Assembly (NCBI GenBank): GCA_945902755.1
Contig: CAMDNC010000008.1
Location: 1 to 43,391, forward strand
Direction of reading: 5' to 3'
Length of the DNA stretch: 43,391 nt
Source: Flavipsychrobacter stenotrophus
GTDB taxonomy: Bacteria > Bacteroidota > Bacteroidia > Chitinophagales > Chitinophagaceae
The notes under the pieces were generated by a model. That model saw nothing but the letters and a program-made list of their open reading frames with translations. It had not been told where the DNA came from and made no database searches. Shown here in pieces: positions 1 to 7,493 of the stretch; position 1 is the first letter of the stretch; every line of letters begins with the position of its first letter. The position numbers and the translations under genes were made by a program.

Positions 1-2690
1 GACGCTGTTGATAGTGTTGTTCCAAGAGCATTCGGAATTGTACTAAAAGTAGCACCCACAGGCCACCAACGGTTGGCTCCTGTTCCTGAGGTAAATCCAT
101 TACTCCAGCTTGCTATATCAGAAAAGTTCTCAGTATATGACAATCCTGACTGGCATGCCATAATTACAGCTACAGGTCCAGTGACAGTTACAGTTGCAAT
201 AGCAGAATCTACTCCACAGATACTAGTAACAGTATAAGTAATATTGGACGTACCTCCGGTTATACCAGTTACCGTACCAGATGCATCTACTGTTGCTATA
301 CTTGTGTTTGAACTGCTCCATACACCTCCTGGATCACCACCCGATATAGACAAGGAAGTTGTAGATCCGAAACCCAAAGTTAATGTACCAGATACACTAC
401 CTGCTTCAGGTAATGGAGTAATGGTAATGACTGCATCTCCGCTCATGGGTGAGATACAAGAAGTTGTAGCATTTGTGGCAAGTACTGTATAAGTTGCAGC
501 AGTCGTAAAACTACCAAAGCTAATAGCACCTCCGGTACCCGCTACAGGACTACCTGCTGGAGTACCACCATTGTACAATTGGTAATCGACACCAACCTGT
601 GAGTTAGCTAAACCCAAAGCTACCCCAGAACCTCCAGCACAATAGCTGCCAGTTCCGGTCACTGAAAATGCGGAAGGTAATGGATTAATAGATACAACCG
701 CGCTGCCTGTCATGTCGGTAGAACAACCAAATTCATTTGTCGCTACAGCTGTGTAAGTAGCAGCCGCAGTGAAAACACCAAAGCTAATGGCAGAACCAGT
801 TCCAGCTACCGGACTACCTATCAGCGTACTTCCATCATACAACTGATAGTTAACTCCAATCTGTGAGTTACTCAAACCAACAGAAACTCCAGACCCTCCA
901 ATACAATAACCACCACCGCCAGTTAGAGAAAAAGCAGTAGGTACTGAATATGTAGTAACTGTGACTGAACCAGTAAGAGGGCCATGAAAAGCTCCAGACA
1001 CGATAGAGTCTAGTGTGTAGGTTGTGGTAACCGAAGGTGAAACTGTAAGTGTAAATGTACTTACACCGCTCACCCCATCTAATGTGACGCTGAGGGGAGT
1101 AATACCATCTGTACTATAATAAACGGTTGCCCCAGCAGTACCAGTGAAAATGATATTGGTACTTGCATTTGGACAAACAGAGGTAGAACCACTGAAACTG
1201 GCTAATGGAGTAGGACTTATAGTAACTGTAGCAGCTTGACCAGAAATGGTTTGACTACAACCAAATGCTGATGTAGCACTTGTAATAGAATAAGTAGTTG
1301 TAGCACTTGGCGACACACTTACAGTACTGGTGCCCACAGAACCTATGGTAGTAGTTAAAGTGGTGGCACCGTTCCAGTAATAAATAACATCACCATTCAG
1401 ACCAGTAAATGTTAATATAGTGCTACCACCTGAAGCAATAGTTGTATCAGGAGAAATAGTTGGAACAGGTAGAGGGTTAACAGTTACGGTAATGGTACTT
1501 GTACTTGAACAACTGAAAATATTCGTACCTGAAACAGTGTATGTAGTAGTTGATGCAGGTGTAGCTGTGACTGAAGCGCCAGTAGTAGACGACAAACCGG
1601 TAGCAGGAGACCAAGAATAGGAAACTGCTCCAGATGCAGTGACAGCAACGCCAGCACCTGATTCGCAAAATGATGCAGAAGATGGACTAAATGCTATTAC
1701 CGGTGAAGGATTAATGGTTAGTATTGCACTACCTGTCATTGGTGCCGAACAAGCGCCTATTGTAGCAAGCACAGTATATGTTGAGGCAATTGAATGAAAA
1801 CCAAATGATATAGGATTGCCAGTAGAACCTGCAACAGGAGAACCAACCGCAAATGCACCATTATACAACTGGTAGTTTACTCCTGATTGTGAGTTTGACA
1901 AACCAATCTCTGGGCTACTACTTCCAGAACAATACGTACCAGTACCTGTAACACTATATGCGGTTGGGGTACTACATGCTGTGATACTAAAATTATCTAT
2001 ACCTAAAGCCTGACCATTTGTACTTCCTCCAACCCCAGTTAATGACCACCTAAGATAATAACTAGAACCGTTGGGCAAGGAAATACCAGTTATTGTAACT
2101 GTCTTACTGATTGTAGTTGAAGGATCAATTACATTATTTGTCGCATCAGCAGGATAATGTTCTGCACCTTCAGGCCATATAGACCCATAAGTGGAGCCAT
2201 CTGTACCTGACTCAAAAACCATGTCAAAATCACGTTGACCTTCGCGGTATTTTTCGTAATCATACGTTACAGTAAAACCCGAAATTGTACTACCTGTGTT
2301 GTTTGTTACTTGTAAGTGGATATACTTAGGGCTTGTGTAAGTACCACTATTTAGTATTCCTAAACATCTATCTGTAGATGAGGAAGTAATACCGGCTGCA
2401 AAATTATAAGCCCCTCCAGCGGATGAACTATTTAATGCACCAGTACTGGTTGTACCTCCAGATCTTGTAACAGATGTCGACGCACTGCCGTAAGTGTCCG
2501 AACCTATTCTCCAGCCTGTAGGACAGGCTGCAGAAGAAGAGGTACCCATTCCATTAAAATTTTGGGTAAAAGTTGAAGTACTTGTAATACTTAACTGGGC
2601 ATGTAAAAGACCCGTATACAACTGAAAAACAGCAAACACAAAAGCACAGACAGCAATTCTCACATTCTTCTTTTGTAAAAATAACGACAT
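1..2690 (-). CDS. Giant secreted Ig-like repeat protein, N-terminal part (partial)
   Basis: This frame opens with ATG at 2690 and reads without a stop to the left edge (896 codons), so the C-terminus lies outside the window and the ORF track omits it. Residues 1 to about 31 form a signal peptide (basic MSLFLQKKNVR, hydrophobic core, LLHAQ cleavage region). An opening module of about 200 residues follows, with FTQNFNGMG near its start. After it come Ser/Thr/Gly-rich Ig-like or PKD-like units joined by INPxP-type linkers, three of them copies of one ~86-residue repeat. A Big_2-like unit (VWSSSNTSIATVDASGTVTG) lies at about residues 785-805. A second globular module with TENF and NRWW begins near the window edge. 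Such proteins in Bacteroidota are usually surface adhesins or gliding/T9SS cargo, but the sorting domain that would show this is not visible. No catalytic motif is seen. The secreted multi-Ig call is sound; the adhesin role is inference. Confidence 0.85.
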   Translation of the reverse strand, partial: MSLFLQKKNVRIAVCAFVFAVFQLYTGLLHAQLSITSTSTFTQNFNGMGTSSSAACPTGWRIGSDTYGSASTSVTRSGGTTSTGALNSSSAGGAYNFAAGITSSSTDRCLGILNSGTYTSPKYIHLQVTNNTGSTISGFTVTYDYEKYREGQRDFDMVFESGTDGSTYGSIWPEGAEHYPADATNNVIDPSTTISKTVTITGISLPNGSSYYLRWSLTGVGGSTNGQALGIDNFSITACSTPTAYSVTGTGTYCSGSSSPEIGLSNSQSGVNYQLYNGAFAVGSPVAGSTGNPISFGFHSIASTYTVLATIGACSAPMTGSAILTINPSPVIAFSPSSASFCESGAGVAVTASGAVSYSWSPATGLSSTTGASVTATPASTTTYTVSGTNIFSCSSTSTITVTVNPLPVPTISPDTTIASGGSTILTFTGLNGDVIYYWNGATTLTTTIGSVGTSTVSVSPSATTTYSITSATSAFGCSQTISGQAATVTISPTPLASFSGSTSVCPNASTNIIFTGTAGATVYYSTDGITPLSVTLDGVSGVSTFTLTVSPSVTTTYTLDSIVSGAFHGPLTGSVTVTTYSVPTAFSLTGGGGYCIGGSGVSVGLSNSQIGVNYQLYDGSTLIGSPVAGTGSAISFGVFTAAATYTAVATNEFGCSTDMTGSAVVSINPLPSAFSVTGTGSYCAGGSGVALGLANSQVGVDYQLYNGGTPAGSPVAGTGGAISFGSFTTAATYTVLATNATTSCISPMSGDAVITITPLPEAGSVSGTLTLGFGSTTSLSISGGDPGGVWSSSNTSIATVDASGTVTGITGGTSNITYTVTSICGVDSAIATVTVTGPVAVIMACQSGLSYTENFSDIASWSNGFTSGTGANRWWPVGATFSTIPNALGTTLSTA
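408..668 (-). repeat. Ig-like protein repeat, copy 3
   Basis: This third copy runs from FSVTGTGSYC to TITPLP and contains GLANSQVGVDYQLYNG, GSPVAGTG and TYTVLAT. It is closest to copy 2. The Big_2-like unit follows it directly. Confidence 0.85.
675..933 (-). repeat. Ig-like protein repeat, copy 2
   Basis: This second copy runs from FSLTGGGGYC to SINPLP and contains GLSNSQIGVNYQLYDG, GSPVAGTG and TYTAVAT. It lies two codons before copy 3, so the pair is effectively tandem. Confidence 0.85.
1701..1958 (-). repeat. Ig-like protein repeat, copy 1
   Basis: This is an 86-codon unit running from YSVTGTGTYC to ILTINPSP. It shares the core pattern GLSNSQxGVNYQLY, GSPVAG, ISFG and TYTVLAT with two further copies in the same gene. 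It is separated from them by about 770 bp of different Ig-like units. Confidence 0.85.
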
Positions 2691-3421
2691 AATTAGAACT
2701 ATTAGCTTACAAAAATCTATAAAGAGTATTACTAGGAGCCTATTCTCGTATTACCATTGTGTAAAAAATGCATTAACAACTAACAAGATATGGTTGGTAT
2801 ATTTATTTACATTGTATTTTTTATGAATTTTTCATACCTTCATACTATTCAAATTTGGTGTCACCCCAATTGAAGTCTCTTAACGATTTGTTACTGCAAT
2901 AAAAATACAAAACATTACACTATATTTACATACATAATGCTTACTAAATATAGTTAATGTGAACATTTATAAAAAGAGGGGAAGTCTATCTCCTTTTGAT
3001 AGCGCGATTTTCAAGTAGTACAGTTTCGGCAGCACCTAATTATAGGTAGGTCTTTTAGAAATACGTACAATAACAGCGTCATTATTGGGTTGCACTAAAG
3101 TATAGAATCCAACTTATCCTTTTCAGTATTTGACGTAGCATTTTCGAATGTTGTTGTTGGTTAAATAAATCAAACACACTTAAAAAAAATACTATCTGTA
3201 TCCGAAGTAGGATTTAATAAAATCTCGTCAGACCCATACCCTAAACAAATTAAAAAATACCACAATCTGTTTGTTAGGATAGTTTGAAATAATTAAATTA
3301 TATGTAATTATATTTTATTTTAAAAATTGGTATAGCAAAGAGATAATTCTTCTATTGTAATGAAAATGATTGGCCTTTATACAATGTGAAATAAAAAATG
3401 ATCTAAGCATCAAATTTCAAG
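2691..3421. other. AT-rich intergenic region
   Basis: About 730 bp separate the giant Ig gene from the tRNA. I see no open frame of note, no TAnnTTTG box in the right orientation for the Ig gene, and no strong hairpin. The stretch is visibly richer in A and T than its surroundings, with long A/T runs around 3240-3350. It must hold the promoter and leader of the Ig gene, but I cannot place them. Confidence 0.6.
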
Positions 3422-3496
3422 TGGTGGCCTCGCCAGGAATCGAACCTGGATCTGGAGCTTCGGAAACTCTTATACTATCCATTGTACTACGAGGCC
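3422..3496 (-). tRNA. tRNA-Arg (anticodon CCG), CCA encoded
   Basis: Read on the minus strand the sequence folds into a full cloverleaf. The acceptor stem is GGCCTCG/CGAGGCC. The D-stem is GTAC/GTAT, closing on a G-T pair. The anticodon loop is TTCCGAA, giving anticodon CCG, which reads the Arg codon CGG. The T-arm is CCAGG-TTCGATT-CCTGG. The anticodon stem AGAGT/GCTCC has an A-C mismatch at its outer pair. The discriminator base is A, followed by a genomically encoded CCA (3424-3422). Without CCA the gene is 3425-3496. Confidence 0.95.
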
Positions 3497-3509
3497 TATT
3501 ACTGGTAGG

Positions 3510-3517
3510 CAAAAGTA
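3510..3517 (-). promoter_or_regulatory. Putative -7 element (TACTTTTG) for tRNA-Arg
   Basis: The plus strand reads CAAAAGTA, that is TACTTTTG on the tRNA strand, an exact match to the Bacteroidota -7 consensus TAnnTTTG. It sits 13 bp upstream of the mature tRNA 5' end. I see no clear -33 TTTG at the expected distance. Confidence 0.55.
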
Positions 3518-3565
3518 ATACTTTCGGGCTAATATAGTTGCGAGCGATTGTCTTGTTAGCTTAGA

Positions 3566-4186
3566 TTATGCAAAGTCTTCTACTATCAGCTTTTCTTGGC
3601 ACATGTAGTACTCGCGTGGGTCGTTAGAAGCTATAAATACCAGCCTACCTGATGCATACATATCCATCCAATCTTTGTATTGTTGCACACCCTTTTCGTC
3701 AAGATTGGTACATGGCTCGTCTAGCATTAGTACGGGTGTATTGGCAAAAATTGCTTGTGCTAGCTTCACCCGTTGCTTCATGCCAGATGAGTAATCATAT
3801 ATAGGTTTGTTGGCTGCGGCTTCCAATCCCATTAACCTTATCATTTGGATAGTTGTTAGTGATTCCTGTGGCTGCTTGAATGAAAAATGAAAATCTAAAA
3901 ACTCTTGTAGCGTGAACTCTTCGACCAGTTCCATACCCGGTGCACAAAAACTGACATGTCTGAAAAAATCTGAAGCTGTGATTGCATTACCGCTATCCCC
4001 TTCGTAAACTACTTTACCAGACGAAGCAGATTGCATACCAGCTATAATGCGGAGCAACGTGGACTTACCACTACCATTAGCACCCAATAGAGCATAAGCA
4101 CCCGGTGACTGAAAAGTATAACTGACTTCCTTGAAAATCCGGTTGCGCTGAAATCGCTTACTTATTTGCTCCAAAGTAATTTTCAT
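3566..4186 (-). CDS. ABC transporter ATP-binding protein (stand-alone)
   Basis: This 206-residue protein is a single nucleotide-binding domain. The Walker A loop is GANGSGKST near residues 34-42. The signature is YSSGMKQR instead of the usual LSGGQ. Walker B is VLMLDEP, followed by a D-loop region (CTNLDEKG) and a switch-like ASND near the C-terminus. It would power a membrane transporter by ATP hydrolysis on the cytoplasmic face. No permease gene is next to it; the tRNA lies downstream and an HHH protein diverges upstream. Size and the degenerate signature resemble small exporter ATPases of the CcmA/NatA type, but the substrate cannot be told. A -7-like box lies five bases before the ATG (see findings). 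Confidence 0.85.
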   Translation of the reverse strand: MKITLEQISKRFQRNRIFKEVSYTFQSPGAYALLGANGSGKSTLLRIIAGMQSASSGKVVYEGDSGNAITASDFFRHVSFCAPGMELVEEFTLQEFLDFHFSFKQPQESLTTIQMIRLMGLEAAANKPIYDYSSGMKQRVKLAQAIFANTPVLMLDEPCTNLDEKGVQQYKDWMDMYASGRLVFIASNDPREYYMCQEKLIVEDFA

Positions 4187-4191
4187 TCCCC

Positions 4192-4199
4192 CAAAAGTA
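4192..4199 (-). promoter_or_regulatory. Possible -7 element abutting the ABC ATPase start
   Basis: TACTTTTG on the minus strand matches TAnnTTTG exactly but ends only five bases before the ATG. If it is used, the transcript would be leaderless or nearly so. It could also be a chance match. Confidence 0.3.
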
Positions 4200-4257
4200 A
4201 AGGAAGCTCACGAAAAGAAGCGCTAAATAAGAGGTAGTATTTTTACAGGCGGTCAAT

Positions 4258-4265
4258 TAGTTTTG
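4258..4265 (+). promoter_or_regulatory. Putative -7 element (TAGTTTTG) for the HHH gene
   Basis: This is an exact TAnnTTTG match 59 bp before the ATG at 4325. It also lies upstream of the alternative TTG start at 4289, so it does not decide between the two starts. Confidence 0.4.
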
Positions 4266-4324
4266 TAAAATTTGCCCGCTCGTGAATCTTGCAGTATATT
4301 CACCTTCGGTCTACCTGCCAAAAT

Positions 4325-4801
4325 ATGCCTGTTAATTTTTCTTCTTTTCTACATTACACACGCACAGAGCGTATCGGCTTAGTAGTGCTTTCGGTGGTGT
4401 TGGTAGGCCTAATAGCTGTGAAAGCTACCATGGGAATATGGGCAAAGCCTAACACAAATCCTGAAAAGGAAAAACAACTGATAGAAAAATGGACAACTTA
4501 CCAGCAAAGTAAGCCAACTACAATAGCAGCTCAAACAGAACGATCACCTTACGAGAAGGAGAACAGCAGTTATTCTACTCCCCTGCCACATCAACTGAAC
4601 ATCAACACCGCCGACACAGCTACGCTAATGCGAATAAGAGGTGTGGGAAAGGTAACCGCTGAGAGAATAATATACAGACGCAACCGCAAGGGTGTATTTA
4701 CCGATATAGCCCAACTGCATGAGGTGGGTAACTTTAGTGAAGAGCACCTGAAGATGCTTTCTACCCATATAGTATTTACCGACTCATTAGCTACGCACTA
4801 A
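4325..4801 (+). CDS. Membrane-anchored helix-hairpin-helix (ComEA-like) protein
   Basis: The ORF track opens at a TTG (4289); I prefer the ATG at 4325 (MPVNFSSFLHYTRTERIG), giving 158 residues. A single membrane segment (about residues 17-36, GLVVLSVVLVGLIAVKA) is followed by a polar Gln/Thr/Ser-rich linker. The C-terminus is a double HhH motif: LNINTADTATLMRIRGVGK, then AERIIYRRN and GVFTDIAQLHEV. The NINTA...L..I.GVG pattern is typical of ComEA-type domains that bind DNA non-specifically. In Bacteroidota these domains often occur in short anchored proteins of unknown role, so a part in DNA uptake is possible but not shown. The gene converges on hisS with only two bases between the stop codons. 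Confidence 0.8.
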   Translation: MPVNFSSFLHYTRTERIGLVVLSVVLVGLIAVKATMGIWAKPNTNPEKEKQLIEKWTTYQQSKPTTIAAQTERSPYEKENSSYSTPLPHQLNINTADTATLMRIRGVGKVTAERIIYRRNRKGVFTDIAQLHEVGNFSEEHLKMLSTHIVFTDSLATH

Positions 4802-4803
4802 GC

Positions 4804-6204
4804 CTAACCGTTGAGCAAATCAATAGCATCGGCAATGGTCATTTTTTTCTGCTCACCAGTGATGAAGTTTTTAATACTCACACTATTAGTCTGCCTTTCT
4901 TCATCGCCAGGTAGCAGCACATAGGCCACTTCGCGCTTGTTGGCATACTTCATTTGTTTGTCAAACTTCGCTGCATCGGGATAAATCTCAGCAGCTACAC
5001 CTGCAGCACGGCATTGCTTAAGCACGTCGAGTGCGTATAGTTCGTTTTCACCTCCAAAATTGAGAATGATTACTTTGGCACTAACTGATACCTGCTGAGG
5101 AAACAATCGTAACTCGTCCATGATATCGTAAATACGATCAACCCCAAATGATATCCCAACACCAGACAATCCTTTTAGCCCAAATAGCCCCGTCAGATCG
5201 TCGTACCTACCACCGCCGCCTATACTGCCCATCTTTACCTGCGGATTTGTACAAACTACTTCCACGATAACACCAGTGTAGTAATTAAGCCCTCGAGCCA
5301 AACTAATGTCTACATCTACTGATATAGTATTTCCAGCTCCATCCCACAAGGACGCATAATACTCCAGCGAATTGCGTATCTCTTCTACACCTGCCTTGCC
5401 AGAGGGGCTATCTGCCATCAGGGCATAGTAGGCGGCTAATTTTTCATCGTTGGTGCCAGTGATATCTATGGCCTGCTGCAACAATGAAGTGCCAGCTTCA
5501 TCTATACCTCTATTTTGCAATTCTGTAGCCACTCCGCTCCACCCAATCTTATCCAGCTTGTCCATTGCAATGGTTATATCCATCATTTTCTCTGGATATC
5601 CACATATCTCAGACAGCCCCTGCAAGAGTTTCCTGCTGTTTATTTTTATAGCAACTGGCAAACCTAAGTGTGTAAAAGCCTGACTGTAAATACATAACAA
5701 TTCAGCCTCGTTGATAAGCGATGTACTGCCCACTACATCTGCATCGCACTGCCAAAACTCTCTATACCTACCTTTTTGAGGCCGGTCGGCACGCCATACG
5801 GGCTGCATTTGATATCTGCGAAACGGAAAAGCTAATTCGTTTTGGTGCATGACCACATAGCGGGCAAATGGAATAGTGAGGTCATACCTCAATGCCCGCT
5901 CAGTAACTAATGGCGATGAGTAAGCCTTGCTCAATACTTTTTCCCATTCAGCACTCAATTTAGCTTTATCTGCTTCTTTTTTTATTTCATGTAATCCGTT
6001 GTTCAGTATCTTAAAAATCAACCGGTCACCTTCCTCGCCGTATTTACCAGTAAGAGTGGTTAGATTTTCCATAGCAGGAGTCTCTAACGGTTGAAAACCG
6101 TATAACTCGAATATTCCCTTCAGAGTATCCAATATATATCGACGTTTTCTCACCACTTCGGGTGAATAATCTCTTGTTCCTTGTGGTATAGCTGGTTTTG
6201 ACAT
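4804..6204 (-). CDS. hisS: Histidine--tRNA ligase
   Basis: This 466-residue class II aminoacyl-tRNA synthetase charges tRNA-His with histidine in the cytoplasm. It begins with the family hallmark PQGTRDYSPEVVRKR. TLTGKYGEEGDRLIFK and YDLTIPFARYV follow. Motif 2 is VWRADRPQKGRYREFWQCD. The histidine-binding motif is LARGLNYYTG, and motif 3 includes GGGGRYDDL and GISFGVDRI. The C-terminal ~90 residues (VIILNFGGENELYALDVL onward) fit the anticodon-binding domain. The length is in the range for the longer bacterial HisRS forms. It starts 30 bp after the phosphatase gene and is probably the last gene of a minus-strand operon. The ATG at 6204 gives the expected N-terminus. Confidence 0.97.
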   Translation of the reverse strand: MSKPAIPQGTRDYSPEVVRKRRYILDTLKGIFELYGFQPLETPAMENLTTLTGKYGEEGDRLIFKILNNGLHEIKKEADKAKLSAEWEKVLSKAYSSPLVTERALRYDLTIPFARYVVMHQNELAFPFRRYQMQPVWRADRPQKGRYREFWQCDADVVGSTSLINEAELLCIYSQAFTHLGLPVAIKINSRKLLQGLSEICGYPEKMMDITIAMDKLDKIGWSGVATELQNRGIDEAGTSLLQQAIDITGTNDEKLAAYYALMADSPSGKAGVEEIRNSLEYYASLWDGAGNTISVDVDISLARGLNYYTGVIVEVVCTNPQVKMGSIGGGGRYDDLTGLFGLKGLSGVGISFGVDRIYDIMDELRLFPQQVSVSAKVIILNFGGENELYALDVLKQCRAAGVAAEIYPDAAKFDKQMKYANKREVAYVLLPGDEERQTNSVSIKNFITGEQKKMTIADAIDLLNG

Positions 6205-6234
6205 TGGTTCTTGTGCTGTAATTTACTTGTTACA

Positions 6235-6711
6235 CTACTTATTGTTGTTTCCTTTTTTTCCGTACTTATCTATTATTACTTCGCAGGTATTGTTGATGAG
6301 TTTGTATACTTCTAGGTAACCGTCTTCCTTGCCGTACCAGGGGTCTGGCACTGATGCATTACTACCTGGCATAGCCTCATTAAGAAAGTATATCACTTTA
6401 CTCATTATAGCTGCTCCTCCGCCTATGAGTTGTATGTTATCATACACATCTGCTGCCATAGCATAAATGACATCGTATTGCTGAAAATCTGCCTTGGCAA
6501 ATCTTCTAGCACGTTGATTACTTATATCTATACCGTGAGCTCTGCATACCTTTTGAGAGTAAGGATGTGGTGGCTCGCCGATATGGTATGATTCGGTGCC
6601 CGCAGAATCTACTACCCATTTCAATCCATTTTTCTCAGCCTTTTGCCGTAGCACACCCTCCGCTATTGGCGAACGGCAGATATTTCCCAAACAAACCATC
6701 AATACCCGCAT
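6235..6711 (-). CDS. Low-molecular-weight protein-tyrosine phosphatase
   Basis: This 158-residue protein matches the family size. The P-loop CLGNICRS sits at residues 7-14 and holds the nucleophile Cys7 and Arg13 (CX5R). The general-acid motif DPWYG is at Asp123. It should dephosphorylate phosphotyrosine on cytoplasmic proteins; in many bacteria the family counteracts tyrosine kinases of polysaccharide export, but no such kinase lies in this window. It sits between GNAT (41 bp upstream) and hisS (30 bp downstream), suggesting co-transcription. A TAGTTTTG box lies four bases before its ATG, so it may also have its own leaderless promoter. Confidence 0.95.
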   Translation of the reverse strand: MRVLMVCLGNICRSPIAEGVLRQKAEKNGLKWVVDSAGTESYHIGEPPHPYSQKVCRAHGIDISNQRARRFAKADFQQYDVIYAMAADVYDNIQLIGGGAAIMSKVIYFLNEAMPGSNASVPDPWYGKEDGYLEVYKLINNTCEVIIDKYGKKGNNNK

Positions 6712-6715
6712 GTAG

Positions 6716-6723
6716 CAAAACTA
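6716..6723 (-). promoter_or_regulatory. Possible -7 element abutting the phosphatase start
   Basis: The minus strand reads TAGTTTTG-CTAC-ATG. The box matches TAnnTTTG exactly. A start site six or seven bases past it would fall at the ATG, giving a leaderless mRNA. Confidence 0.35.
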
Positions 6724-6752
6724 CTACCGTTTGTCGGATTTGGAAACGATAA

Positions 6753-7238
6753 TTACAACCACTTTTCATAGAGCATACGGGTTGCTACATAACCCTGCTG
6801 CTCTAGCAATGCACGCATACCTTCATTTGCTACTAATGTATGCCTGCTTATACGTCCTACTCCTCTTTTAGTGTATTCTTCCTCCAGCCTTGCGTTGAGT
6901 AGTTTGTAAATCCCCAGTCTTCTACATTCGGGAAGTACATATCCGTCTGTAACATACAACTCCCTACCTACGTATTCCTCTATGCGGCTATCATCGGGCT
7001 CTTCGGAATAGCCAAAAATGAAACCTGCTGGCCGCCCCTTCACATAAGCCAACAGGCATATACCTTCACAGTCCTCCTGTAAATTTATTATGTGACGCAT
7101 ATAGGCTATTTTGATAGAATCCCACAATGCTGTTTTGCTGTGCAGTCTCTTTTCGTTGGTATGTAGGCCGTGCATCATTTCGCAAATGGTATCGTAATGC
7201 TCGTCTACCTTTATCAATCTTACATCAATATCGTCCAT
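6753..7238 (-). CDS. GNAT family N-acetyltransferase
   Basis: The protein is 161 residues, a typical single GNAT domain. The central beta strand LYVTDGYVLPECRRLGIYKL carries the acetyl-CoA pyrophosphate-binding motif R-R-x-G-x (CRRLGIYKLL). The C-terminal part (NEGMRALLEQQGYV) fits motif B. It transfers an acetyl group from acetyl-CoA to an amine, but the acceptor cannot be inferred. It lies 36 bp below DUF4236 and 41 bp above the phosphatase on the same strand. Apart from the family, nothing in the sequence narrows the function. Confidence 0.85.
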   Translation of the reverse strand: MDDIDVRLIKVDEHYDTICEMMHGLHTNEKRLHSKTALWDSIKIAYMRHIINLQEDCEGICLLAYVKGRPAGFIFGYSEEPDDSRIEEYVGRELYVTDGYVLPECRRLGIYKLLNARLEEEYTKRGVGRISRHTLVANEGMRALLEQQGYVATRMLYEKWL

Positions 7239-7274
7239 TTATAGAAATAAATTGTTATATTAAAGAACCAACAA

Positions 7275-7457
7275 CTAATTGTAGTATTTAATGTAATACA
7301 GACCTGTACCTTTGATACCAAAACTCCAGAACTTCTTACCTGCAGCAGTAACCCCTACCCTGAAACCCATAAAAGCTATACTATGCCCAACACCATTTTT
7401 GGTGACGGTGCTGGTAATTGGTCCATTTCTGAATGTTTTGCGATATCTCCAACCCAT
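7275..7457 (-). CDS. DUF4236 domain protein
   Basis: This 60-residue protein opens with MGWRYRKTF, the hallmark start of DUF4236 (M-x-x-R-[FY]-R-K). It continues with a Gly-rich, beta-prone sequence: TKNGVGHSIAFMGFRVGV, then GIKGTGLYYIKYYN. The domain has no assigned function. There is no signal peptide or clear membrane segment. It sits 36 bp after the GH92 gene and 36 bp before GNAT on the same strand. The conserved start and family-like length support a real gene in spite of its size. Confidence 0.75.
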   Translation of the reverse strand: MGWRYRKTFRNGPITSTVTKNGVGHSIAFMGFRVGVTAAGKKFWSFGIKGTGLYYIKYYN

Positions 7458-7493
7458 TTTTCGTCGGTAATAGTTTGTTTTCTAGTTAGTTAA

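Noticed and set aside
244-1668. ORF-track entries at 244-492 (+), 1420-1620 (+) and 1477-1668 (-)
   Set aside because: All lie in other frames of the giant Ig-repeat gene. Their V/T/P-rich or C/Y-rich translations are what its repetitive Ser/Thr/Gly codons give in those frames.
3422-3496. tRNA-Arg as an integration site for the left part of the window
   Set aside because: No second copy of the tRNA 3' end and no integrase are visible in the window. It is kept only as a weak question in the findings.
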